NCBI RefSeq assembly: GCF_032854445.1
Contig: NW_027018138.1
Location: 1-64,000 of the forward strand
Reading direction: 5' to 3'
Origin: Liolophura sinensis
Taxonomy: Eukaryota; Mollusca; Polyplacophora; Chitonida; Chitonidae
Length of the DNA: 64,000 nt
In this document: positions 49,601 through 61,503 of the stretch, one piece after another
Position numbering within the stretch: position 1 is the first letter of the stretch
Layout: every line of letters starts with the position of its first letter
Position numbers and translations under genes: made by a program
The notes under the pieces: model-generated
Told to the model about the DNA's origin: nothing
Databases searched by the model: none
The model's input: the letters and a program-made list of their open reading frames with translations, nothing else

Positions 49601-51601
49601 AAATTTGCAATTTTTCAACAGCTGGAGATGCCTGGCCCAATTGCGCATCTTTTGGCACCTTATTGGCGTGGGTCAGTGTTCAATTGTACTTTTTACAGCG
49701 GACTGTATCAAGTACCTTGTGTTTTTTTTATATACAAATGGTGTGGTTTTTCTACATGTAGATAAAGACATTGAGTTTGTCTTCGACTTAGAAGTAAGAC
49801 ATTTGCTGGGTGAGTTAAATGGGCTTGGCCCAAAGATTTGACGTCGTCTGGGCTACCGAAGGGCACATAACTTATAATGAAAAGTTGAATATAGTAATGA
49901 CCAGTCGCGATTGTACATAGTTAATGTAGCCGATTTCAATTAGAAAAAATACCAGGCAAAAATCCAAAAGTGGAAAAACTGTTCCAATGCTGCTGGTAAG
50001 AGGCTAATCCGACGTATTTTTTGACGAGAAATCGAATGGTGCAAACCGCGTTGCTCTCCGACCAATACTTTTGGCTGTAGCCACAAATGAATAATCATTG
50101 ATGTCAAGATCACGTGCCCAGCAACGGCTCTTACTCCATGGAAACCAAGGAAATTTGCAAATTTTCAACAGCTGGAGATGCCTGGCCCAATTGCGTATCT
50201 TTTGGCACCTTATTGATGTGGGTCAGTGTTCAATTGTACTTTTTACAGCGGACTGTATCAAGTACCTTGTGTTTTTTTTATATACAAATGGTGTTGTTTT
50301 TCTACATGTAGATAAAGACATTGAGTTTGTCTTCGACTTAGAAGTAAGACATTTGCTGGGTGAGTTAAATGGGCTTGGCCCAAAGATTTGACGTCGTCTG
50401 GGCTACCGAAGGGCACATAACTTATAATGAAAAGTTAAATATAGTAATGACCAGTCGCGATTGTACATAGTTAATGTAGCCGATTTCAATTCGCAAAAAG
50501 ACCAGGCAAAAATCCAAAAGCTAGAAAAACTGTTCCAATGCTGCTGGTAAGAGGCTAATCCGACGTATTTTTTGACGAGAAATCGAATGGTGCAAACCGC
50601 GTTGCTCTCCGACCAATACTTTTGGCTGTAGCCACAAATGAATAATCATTGATGTCAAGATCACGTGCCCAGCAACGGCTCTTACTCCATGGAAACCAAG
50701 GAAATTTGCAATTTTTCAACAGCTGGAGATGCCTGGCCCAATTGCGCATCTTTTGGCACCTTATTGATGTGGGTCAGTGTTCAATTGTACTTTTTACAGC
50801 GGACTGTATCAAGTACCTTGTGTTTTTTTTATATACAAATGGTGTGGTTTTTCTACATGTAGATAAAGACATTGAGTTTGTCTTCGACTTAGAAGTAAGA
50901 CATTTGCTGGGTGAGTTAAATGGGCTTGGCCCAAAGATTTGACGTCGTCTGGGCTACCGAAGGGCACATAACTTATAATGAAAAGTTGAATATAGTAATG
51001 ACCAGTCGCGATTGTACATAGTTAATGTAGCCGATTTCAATTAGAAAAAATACCAGGCAAAAATCCAAAAGTGGAAAAACTGTTCCAATGCTGCTGGTAA
51101 GAGGCTAATCCGACGTATTTTTTGACGAGAAATCGAATGGTGCAAACCGCGTTGCTCTCCGACCAATACTTTTGGCTGTAGCCACAAATGAATAATCATT
51201 GATGTCAAGATCACGTGCCCAGCAACGGTTCTTACTCCATGGAAACCAAGGAAATTTGCAAATTTTCAACAGCTGGAGATGCCTGGCCCAATTGCGTATC
51301 TTTTGGCACCTTATTGATGTGGGTCAGTGTTCAATTGTACTTTTTACAGCGGACTGTATCAAGTACCTTGTGTTTTTTTTATATACAAATGGTGTGGTTT
51401 TTCTACATGTAGATAAAGACATTGAGTTTGTCTTCGACTTAGAAGTAAGACAACTGCTGGGTGAGTTAAATGGGCTTGGCCCAAAGATTTGACGTCGTCT
51501 GGGCTACCGAAGGCCACATAACTTATAATGAAAAGTTGAATATAGTAATGACCAGTCGCGATTGTACATAGTTAATGTAGCCGATTTCAATTAGCAAAAA
51601 G
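46650..51601 (+). repeat. Monomers B11-B19, irregular higher-order region
   Basis: B11-B13 follow the order of B6-B8, after which the pattern changes to alternation between boundary types AGAAAAAATACC and CGCAAAAAGACC. The TTGCGTATC marker is present in B11, B17 and B19. This looks like a partly rearranged version of the five-monomer block. Confidence 0.75.
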
Positions 51602-53251
51602 ACCTGGCAAAAATCCCAAAGTGGAAAAACTGTTCCAATGCTGCTGGTAAGAGGCTAATCCGACGTATTTTTTGACGAGAAATCGAATGGTGCAAACCGC
51701 GTTGCTCTCCGACCAATACTTTTGGCTGTAGCCACAAATGAATAATCATTGATGTCAAGATCACGTGCCCAGCAGCGGCTCTTACTCCATGGAAACCAAG
51801 GAAATTTGCAATTTTTCAACAGCTGGAGATGTCTGGCCCAATTGCGCATATTTTGGCACCTTATTGATGTGGGTCAGTGTTCAATTGTACTTTTTACAGC
51901 GGACTGTATCAAGTACCTTGTGTTTTATTTATATACAAATGGTGTGGTTTTTCTACATGTAGATAAAGACATTGAGTTTGTCTTCGACTTAGAAGTAAGA
52001 CATTTGCTGGGTGAGTTAAATGGGCTTGGCCCAAAGATTTGACGTCGTCTGGGCTACCGAAGGCCACATAACTTATAATGAAAAGTTGAGTATAGTAATG
52101 ACCAGTCGCGATTGTACATAGTTAATGTAGCCGATTTCAATTAGAAAAAATACCAGGCAAAAATCCAAAAGTGGAAAAACTGTTCCAATGCTGCTGGTAA
52201 GAGGCTAATCCGACGTATTTTTTGACGAGAAATCGAATGGTGCAAACCGCGTTGCTCTCCGACCAATATTTTTGGCTGTAGCCACAAATGAATAATCATT
52301 GATGTCAAGATCACGTGCCCAGCAACGGCTCTTACTCCATGGAAACCAAGGAAATTTGCAATTTTTCAACAGCTGGAGATGCCTGGCCCAATTGCGCATC
52401 TTTTGGCACCTTATTGATGTGGGTCAGTGTTCAATTGTACTTTTTACAGCAGACTTTATCATGTACCTTGTGTTTTTTTTATATACAAATGGTGTGGTTT
52501 TTCTACATGTAGATAAAGACATTGAGTTTGTCTTCGACTTAGAAGTAAGACATTTGCTGGGTGAGTTAAATGGGCTTGGCCCAAAGATTTGACGTCGTCT
52601 GGGCTACCGAAGGGCACATAACTTATAATGAAAAGTTGAATATAGTAATGACCAGTCGCGATTGTACATAGTTAATGTAGCCGATTTTAATTAGACAAAA
52701 TACCAGGCAAAAATCCAAAAGTGGAAAAACTGTTCCAATGCTGCTGGTAAGAGGCTAATCCGACGTATTTTTTGACGAGAAATCGAATGGTGCAAACCGC
52801 GTTGCTCTCTGACCAATACTTTTGGCTGTAGCCACAAATGAATAATCATTGATGTCAAGATCACGTGCCCAGCAACTGCTCTTACTCCATGGAAACCAAG
52901 GAAATTTGCAATTTTTCAACAGCTGGAGATGCCTGCCCCAATTGCGCATCTTTTGGCACCTTATTGATGTGGGTCAGTGTTCAATTGTACTTTTTACAGC
53001 GGACTGTATCAAGTACCTTGTATTTTTTTTATATACAAATGGTTTGGTTTTTCTACATGTAGATAAAGACATTGAGTTTGTCTTCGACTTAGAAGTAAGA
53101 CATTTGCTGGGTGAGTTAAATGGGCTTGGCCCAAAGATTTGACGTCGTCTGGGCTACCGAAGGGCACATAACTTATAATGAAAAGTTGAATATAGTAATG
53201 ACCAGTCGCGATTGTACATAGTTAATGTAGCCAATTTCAATTAGAAAAAAT
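51602..53251 (+). repeat. Monomers B20-B22
   Basis: B20 (ACCTGGC, CAGCAGCGG, GATGTCTGG, CATATTTTGG) and B21 (CCAATATTTTTGG, CAGACTTTATCATG) match B30 and B31 exactly 5503 bp downstream, ten monomers away. B22 instead matches B39 (CAACTGCTC, GTTTGGTTTTT). Confidence 0.8.
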
Positions 53252-55453
53252 ACCAGGCAAAAATCCAAAAGTGGAAAAACTGTTCCAATGCTGCTGGTAA
53301 GAGGCTAATCCGACGTATTTTTTGACGAGAAATCGAATGGTGCAAACCGCGTTGCTCTCCGACCAATACTTTTGGCTGTAGCCACAAATGAATAATCATT
53401 GATGTCAAGATCACGTGCCCAGCAACGGCTCTTACTCCATGGAAACCAAGGAAATTTGCAATTTTTCAACAGCTGGAGATGCCTGGCCCAATTGCGCATC
53501 TTTTGGCACCTTATTGATGTGGGTCAGTGTTCAATTGTACTTTTTACAGCGGACTGTATCAAGTACCTTGTGTTTTTTTTATATACAAATGGTGTGGTTT
53601 TTCTACATGTAGATAAAGACATTGAGTTTGTCTTCGACTTAGAAGTAAGACATTTGCTGGGTGAGTTAAATGGGCTTGGCCCAAAGATTTGACGTCGTCT
53701 GGGCTACCGAAGGCCACATAACTTATAATGAAAAGTTGAATATAGTAATGACCAGTCGCGATTGTACATAGTTAATGTAGCCGAAATCAGTTAGCAAAAA
53801 GACCAGGCAAAAATCCAAAAGTAGAAAAACTGTTCCAATGCTGCTGGTAAGAGGCTAATCCGACGTATTTTTTGACGAGAAATCGAATGGTGCAAACCGC
53901 GTTGCTCTCCGACCAATACTTTTGGCTGTAGCCACAAATGAATAATCATTGATGTCAAGATCACGTGCCCAGCAACGGCTCTTACTCCATGGAAACCAAG
54001 GAAATTTGCAATTTTTCAACAGCTGGGGATGCCTGGCCCAATTGCGCATCTTTTGGCACCTTATTGATGTGGGTCAGTGTTCAATTGTACTTTTTACAGC
54101 GGACTGTATCAAGTACCTTGTGTTTTTTTTTATATACAAAATGGTGTGGTTTTTCTACATGTAGATAAAGACATTGAGTTTGTCTTCGACTTAGAAGTAA
54201 GACAACTGCTGGGTGAGTTAAATGGGCTTGGCCCAAAGATTTGACGTCGTCTGGGCTACCGAAGGCCACATAACTTATAATGAAAAGTTGAATATAGTAA
54301 TGACCAGTCGCGATTGTACATAGTTAATGTAGCCGATTTCAATTCGCAAAAAGACCAGGCAAAAATCCAAAAGTAGAAAAACTGTTCCAATGCTGCTGGT
54401 AAGAGGCTAATCCGACGTATTTTTTGACGAGAAATCGAATGGTGCAAACCGCGTTGCTCTCCGACCAATACTTTTGGCTGTAGCCACAAATGAATAATCA
54501 TTGATGTCAAGATCACGTGCCCAGCAACGGCTCTTACTCCATGGAAACCAAGGAAATTTGCAATTTTTCAACAGCTGGAGATGCCTGGCCCAATTGCGCA
54601 TCTTTTGGCACCTTATTGATGTGGGTCAGTGTTCAATTGTACTTTTTACAGCGGACTGTATCAAGTACCTTGTGTTTTTTTTATATACAAATGGTTTGGT
54701 TTTTCTACATGTAGATAAAGACATTGAGTTTGTCTTCGACTTAGAAGTAAGACATTTGGTGGGTGAGTTAAATGGGCTTGGCCCAAAGATTTGACGTCGT
54801 CTGGGCTACCGAAGGCCACATAACTTATAAAGAAAAGTTGAATATAGTAATGACCAGTCGCGATTGTACATAGTTAATGTAGCCGATTTCAATTAGCAAA
54901 AAGACCTGGCAAAAATCCCAAAGTGGAAAAACTGTTCCAATGCTGCTGGTAAGAGGCTAATCCGACGTATTTTTTGACGAGAAATCGAATGGTGCAAACC
55001 GCGTTGCTCTCCGACCAATACTTTTGGCTGTAGCCACAAATGAATAATCATTGATGTCAAGATCACGTGCCCAGCAGCGGCTCTTACTCCATGGAAACCA
55101 AGGAAATTTGCAATTTTTCAACAGCTGGAGATGCCTGGCCCAATTGCGCATATTTTGGCACCTTATTGATGTGGGTCAGTGTTCAATTGTACTTTTTACA
55201 GCGGACTGTATCAAGTACCTTGTGTTTTATTTATATACAAATGGTGTGGTTTTTCTACATGTAGATAAAGACATTGAGTTTGTCTTCGACTTAGAAGTAA
55301 GACATTTGCTGGGTGAGTTAAATGGGCTTGGCCCAAAGATTTGACGTCGTCTGGGCTACCGAAGGGCACATAACTTATAATGAAAAGTTGAATATAGTAA
55401 TGACCAGTCGCGATTGTACATAGTTAATGTAGCCGATTTCAATTAGAAAAAAT
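53252..55453 (+). repeat. Higher-order block B23-B26 (four monomers, first copy)
   Basis: Nearly identical to the next 2.2 kb. Markers: CGAAATCAGTTAGC and CAGCTGGGGA in B24, CATTTGGTGGG and TATAAAGAAAAG in B25, ACCTGGC and CAGCAGCGG in B26. B24 has one extra A (ACAAAATGG) compared with B28. Confidence 0.88.
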
Positions 55454-57654
55454 ACCAGGCAAAAATCCAAAAGTGGAAAAACTGTTCCAATGCTGCTGGT
55501 AAGAGGCTAATCCGACGTATTTTTTGACGAGAAATCGAATGGTGCAAACCGCGTTGCTCTCCGACCAATACTTTTGGCTGTAGCCACAAATGAATAATCA
55601 TTGATGTCAAGATCACGTGCCCAGCAACGGCTCTTACTCCATGGAAACCAAGGAAATTTGCAATTTTTCAACAGCTGGAGATGCCTGGCCCAATTGCGCA
55701 TCTTTTGGCACCTTATTGATGTGGGTCAGTGTTCAATTGTACTTTTTACAGCGGACTGTATCAAGTACCTTGTGTTTTTTTTATATACAAATGGTGTGGT
55801 TTTTCTACATGTAGATAAAGACATTGAGTTTGTCTTCGACTTAGAAGTAAGACATTTGCTGGGTGAGTTAAATGGGCTTGGCCCAAAGATTTGACGTCGT
55901 CTGGGCTACCGAAGGCCACATAACTTATAATGAAAAGTTGAATATAGTAATGACCAGTCGCGATTGTACATAGTTAATGTAGCCGAAATCAGTTAGCAAA
56001 AAGACCAGGCAAAAATCCAAAAGTAGAAAAACTGTTCCAATGCTGCTGGTAAGAGGCTAATCCGACGTATTTTTTGACGAGAAATCGAATGGTGCAAACC
56101 GCGTTGCTCTCCGACCAATACTTTTGGCTGTAGCCACAAATGAATAATCATTGATGTCAAGATCACGTGCCCAGCAACGGCTCTTACTCCATGGAAACCA
56201 AGGAAATTTGCAATTTTTCAACAGCTGGGGATGCCTGGCCCAATTGCGCATCTTTTGGCACCTTATTGATGTGGGTCAGTGTTCAATTGTACTTTTTACA
56301 GCGGACTGTATCAAGTACCTTGTGTTTTTTTTTATATACAAATGGTGTGGTTTTTCTACATGTAGATAAAGACATTGAGTTTGTCTTCGACTTAGAAGTA
56401 AGACAACTGCTGGGTGAGTTAAATGGGCTTGGCCCAAAGATTTGACGTCGTCTGGGCTACCGAAGGCCACATAACTTATAATGAAAAGTTGAATATAGTA
56501 ATGACCAGTCGCGATTGTACATAGTTAATGTAGCCGATTTCAATTCGCAAAAAGACCAGGCAAAAATCCAAAAGTAGAAAAACTGTTCCAATGCTGCTGG
56601 TAAGAGGCTAATCCGACGTATTTTTTGACGAGAAATCGAATGGTGCAAACCGCGTTGCTCTCCGACCAATACTTTTGGCTGTAGCCACAAATGAATAATC
56701 ATTGATGTCAAGATCACGTGCCCAGCAACGGCTCTTACTCCATGGAAACCAAGGAAATTTGCAATTTTTCAACAGCTGGAGATGCCTGGCCCAATTGCGC
56801 ATCTTTTGGCACCTTATTGATGTGGGTCAGTGTTCAATTGTACTTTTTACAGCGGACTGTATCAAGTACCTTGTGTTTTTTTTATATACAAATGGTTTGG
56901 TTTTTCTACATGTAGATAAAGACATTGAGTTTGTCTTCGACTTAGAAGTAAGACATTTGGTGGGTGAGTTAAATGGGCTTGGCCCAAAGATTTGACGTCG
57001 TCTGGGCTACCGAAGGCCACATAACTTATAAAGAAAAGTTGAATATAGTAATGACCAGTCGCCATTGTACATAGTTAATGTAGCCGATTTCAATTAGCAA
57101 AAAGACCTGGCAAAAATCCCAAAGTGGAAAAACTGTTCCAATGCTGCTGGTAAGAGGCTAATCCGACGTATTTTTTGACGAGAAATCGAATGGTGCAAAC
57201 CGCGTTGCTCTCCGACCAATACTTTTGGCTGTAGCCACAAATGAATAATCATTGATGTCAAGATCACGTGCCCAGCAGCGGCTCTTACTCCATGGAAACC
57301 AAGGAAATTTGCAATTTTTCAACAGCTGGAGATGTCTGGCCCAATTGCGCATATTTTGGCACCTTATTGATGTGGGTCAGTGTTCAATTGTACTTTTTAC
57401 AGCGGACTGTATCAAGTACCTTGTGTTTTATTTATATACAAATGGTGTGGTTTTTCTACATGTAGATAAAGACATTGAGTTTGTCTTCGACTTAGAAGTA
57501 AGACATTTGCTGGGTGAGTTAAATGGGCTTGGCCCAAAGATTTGACGTCGTCTGGGCTACCGAAGGGCACATAACTTATAATGAAAAGTTGAGTATAGTA
57601 ATGACCAGTCGCGATTGTACATATTTAATGTAGCCGATTTCAATTAGAAAAAAT
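55454..57654 (+). repeat. Higher-order block B27-B30 (four monomers, second copy)
   Basis: Tandem copy of B23-B26 at an offset of about 2201-2202. B30 differs from B26 by GATGTCTGG in place of GATGCCTGG, and there it agrees with B20. Confidence 0.88.
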
Positions 57655-58754
57655 ACCAGGCAAAAATCCAAAAGTGGAAAAACTGTTCCAATGCTGCTGG
57701 TAAGAGGCTAATCCGACGTATTTTTTGACGAGAAATCGAATGGTGCAAACCGCGTTGCTCTCCGACCAATATTTTTGGCTGTAGCCACAAATGAATAATC
57801 ATTGATGTCAAGATCACGTGCCCAGCAACGGCTCTTACTCCATGGAAACCAAGGAAATTTGCAATTTTTCAACAGCTGGAGATGCCTGGCCCAATTGCGC
57901 ATCTTTTGGCACCTTATTGATGTGGGTCAGTGTTCAATTGTACTTTTTACAGCAGACTTTATCATGTACCTTGTGTTTTTTTTATATACAAATGGTGTGG
58001 TTTTTCTACATGTAGATAAAGACATTGAGTTTGTCTTCGACTTAGAAGTAAGACATTTGCTGGGTGAGTTAAATGGGCTTGGCCCAAAGATTTGACGTCG
58101 TCTGGGCTACCGAAGGGCACATAACTTATAATGAAAAGTTGAATATAGTAATGACCAGTCGCGATTGTACATAGTTAATGTAGCCGATTTCAATTAGACA
58201 AAATACCAGGCAAAAATCCAAAAGTGGAAAAACTGTTTCAATGCTGCTGGTAAGAGGCTAATCCGACGTATTTTTTGACGAGAAATCGAATGGTGCAAAC
58301 CACGTTGCTCTCCGACCAATACTTTTGGCTGTAGCCACAAATGAATAATCATTGATGTCAAGATCACGTGCCCAGCAACGGCTCTTACTCCATGGAAACC
58401 AAGGAAATTTGCAATTTTTCAACAGCTGGAGATGGCTGACCCAATTGCGCATCTTTTGGCACCTTATTGATGTGGGTCAGTGTTCAATTGTACTTTTTAC
58501 AGCGGACTGTATCAAGTACCTTGTGTTTTTTTTATATACAAATGGTGTGGTTTTTCTACATGTAGATAAAGACATTGAGTTTGTCTTTGACTTAGAAGTA
58601 AGACATTTGCTGGGTGAGTTAAATGGGCTTGGCCCAAAGATTTGACGTCGTCTGGGCTACCGAAGGGCACATAACTTATAATGAAAAGTTGAATATAGTA
58701 ATGACCAGTCGCGATTGTACATAGTTAATGTAGTCGAAATTAGTTAGCAAAAAG
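57655..58754 (+). repeat. Monomers B31-B32
   Basis: B31 duplicates B21. B32 begins like B22 (AGACAAAATACC) but its body carries ACCACGTTGC and GGCTGACCCAA, close to B34 and B37, so the change of type happens inside the monomer. Confidence 0.78.
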
Positions 58755-61503
58755 ACCAGGCAAAAATCCAAAAGTAGAAAAACTGTTCCAATGCTGCTGG
58801 TAAGAGGCTAATCCGACGTATTTTTTGACGAGAAATCGAATGGTGCAAACCGCGTTGCTCTCCGACCAGTACTTTTGGCTGTAGCCACAAATGAATAATC
58901 ATTGATGTCAAGATCACGTGCCCAGCAACGGCTCTTACTCCATGGAAACCAAGGAAATTTGCAATTTTTCAACAGCTGGGGATTCCTGGCCCAATTGCGC
59001 ATCTTTTGGCACCTTATTGATGTGGGTCAGTGTTCAATTGTACTTTTTACAGCAGACTTTATCATGTACCTTGTGTTTTTTTTTTTACAAATGGTGTGGT
59101 TTTTCTACATGTAGATAAAGACATTGAGTTTTTCTTTCGACTTAGAAGTAAGACATTTGCTGGGTGAGTTAAATGGGCTTGGCCCAAAGATTTGACGTCG
59201 TCTGGGCTACCGAAGGGCACATAACTTATAATGAAAAGTTGAATATAGTAATGACCAGTCGCGATTGTACATAGTTAATGTAGCCGATTTCAATTAGAAA
59301 AAATACCAGGCAAAAATCCAAAAGTGGAAAAACTGTTCCAATTCTGCTGGTAAGAGGCTATTCCGACGTATTTTTTGACGAGAAATCGAATGGTGCAAAC
59401 CACGTTGCTCTCCGACCAATACTTTTGGCTGTAGCCACAAATGAATAATCATTGATGTCAAGATCACGTGCCCAGCAACGGCTCTTACTCCATGGAAACC
59501 AAGGAAATTTGCAATTTTTCAACAGCTGGAGATGCCTGACCCAATTGCGCATCTTTTGGCACCTTATTGATGTGGGTCAGTGTTCAATTGTACTTTTTAC
59601 AGCGGACTGTATCAAGTACCTTGTGTTTTTTTTATATACAAATGGTGTGGTTTTTCTACATGTAGATAAAGACATTGAGTTTGTCTTCGACTTAGAAGTA
59701 AGACATTTGCTGGGTGAGTTAAATGGGCTTGGCCCAAAGATTTGACGTCGTCTGGGCTACCGAAGGGCACATAACTTATAATGAAAAGTTGAATATAGTA
59801 ATGACCAGTCGCGATTGTACATAGTTAATGTAGCCGATTTTAATTCGCAAAAAGACCAGGCAAAAATCCAAAAGTGGAAAAACTGTTCCAATGCTGCTGG
59901 TAAGAGGCTAATCCGACGTATTTTTTGACGAGAAATTGAATGGTGCAAACCGCGTTGCTCTCCGACCAATACTTTTGGCTGTAGCCACAAATGAATAATT
60001 ATTGATGTCAAGATCACGTGCCCAGCAACGGCTCTTACTCCATGGAAACCAAGGAAATTTGCAATTTTTCAACAGCTGGAGATGCCTGGCCCAATTGCGC
60101 ATCTTTTGGCACCTTATTGATGTGGGTCAGTGTTCAATTGTACTTTTTACAGCAGACTGTATCAAGTACCTTGTGTTTTTTTTATATACAAATGGTGTGG
60201 TTTTTCTACATGTAGATAAAGACATTGAGTTTGTCTTCGACTTAGAAGTAAGACATTTGCTGGGTGAGTTAAATGGGCTTGGCCCAAAGATTTGACGTCG
60301 TCTGGGCTACCGAAGGGCACATAACTTATAATGAAAAGTTGAGTATAGTAATGACCAGTCGCGATTGTACATAGTTAATGTAGCCGATTTCAATTAGAAA
60401 AAATACCAGGCAAAAATCCAAAAGTGGAAAAACTGTTCCAATGCTGCTGGTAAGAGGCTAATCCGACGTATTTTTTGACGAGAAATCGAATGGTGCAAAC
60501 CGCGTTGCTCTCCGACCAATACTTTTGGCTGTAGCCACAAATGAATAATCATTGATGTCAAGATCACGTGCCCAGCAACGGCTCTTACTCCATGGAAACC
60601 AAGGAAATTTGCAATTTTTCAACAGCTGGAGATGCCTGGCCCAATTGCGCATCTTTTGGCACCTTATTGATGTGGGTCAGTGTTCAATTGTACTTTTTAC
60701 AGCAGACTTTATCATGTACCTTGTGTTTTTTTTATATACAAATGGTGTGGTTTTTCTACATGTAGATAAAGACATTGAGTTTGTCTTCGACTTAGAAGTA
60801 AGACATTTGCTGGGTGAGTTAAATGGGCTTGGCCCAAAGATTTGACGTCGTCTGGGCTACCGAAGGGCACATAACTTATAATGAAAAGTTGAATATAGTA
60901 ATGACCAGTCGCGATTGTACATAGTTAATGTAGCCGATTTCAATTAGACAAAACACCAGGCAAAAATCCAAAAGTGGAAAAACTGTTCCAATGCTGCTGG
61001 TAAGAGGCTAATCCGACGTATTTTTTGACGAGAAATCGAATGGTGCAAACCACGTTGCTCTCCGACCAATACTTTTGGCTGTAGCGACAAATGAATAATC
61101 ATTGATGTCAAGATCACGTGCCCAGCAACGGCTCTTACTCCATGGAAACCAAGGAAATTTGCAATTTTTCAACAGCTGGAGATGCCTGACCCAATTGCGC
61201 ATCTTTTGGCACCTTATTGATGTGGGTCAGTGTTCAATTGTACTTTTTACAGCGGACTGTATCAAGTACCTTGTGTTTTTTTATATAGAAATGGTGTGGT
61301 TTTTCTACATGTAGATAAAGACATTGAGTTTGTCTTCGACTTAGAAGTAAGACATTTGCTGGGTGAGTTAAATGGGCTTGGCCCAAAGATTTGACGTCGT
61401 CTGGGCTACCGAAGGGCACATAACTTATAATGAAAAGTTGAATATAGTAATGACCAGTCGCGATTGTACATAGTTAATGTAGTCGAAATCAGTTAGCAAA
61501 AAG
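58755..61503 (+). repeat. Monomers B33-B37
   Basis: B33 has CCGACCAGTAC and CAGCTGGGGA. B34 has AATTCTGCTGG and ACCACGTTGC. B35 has GAAATTGAATGG and AATAATTATTG. B36 and B37 follow with CAGACTTTATC and ACCACGTTGC respectively. B33 also has a T-run with the ATATA removed (near 59078). Confidence 0.78.
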
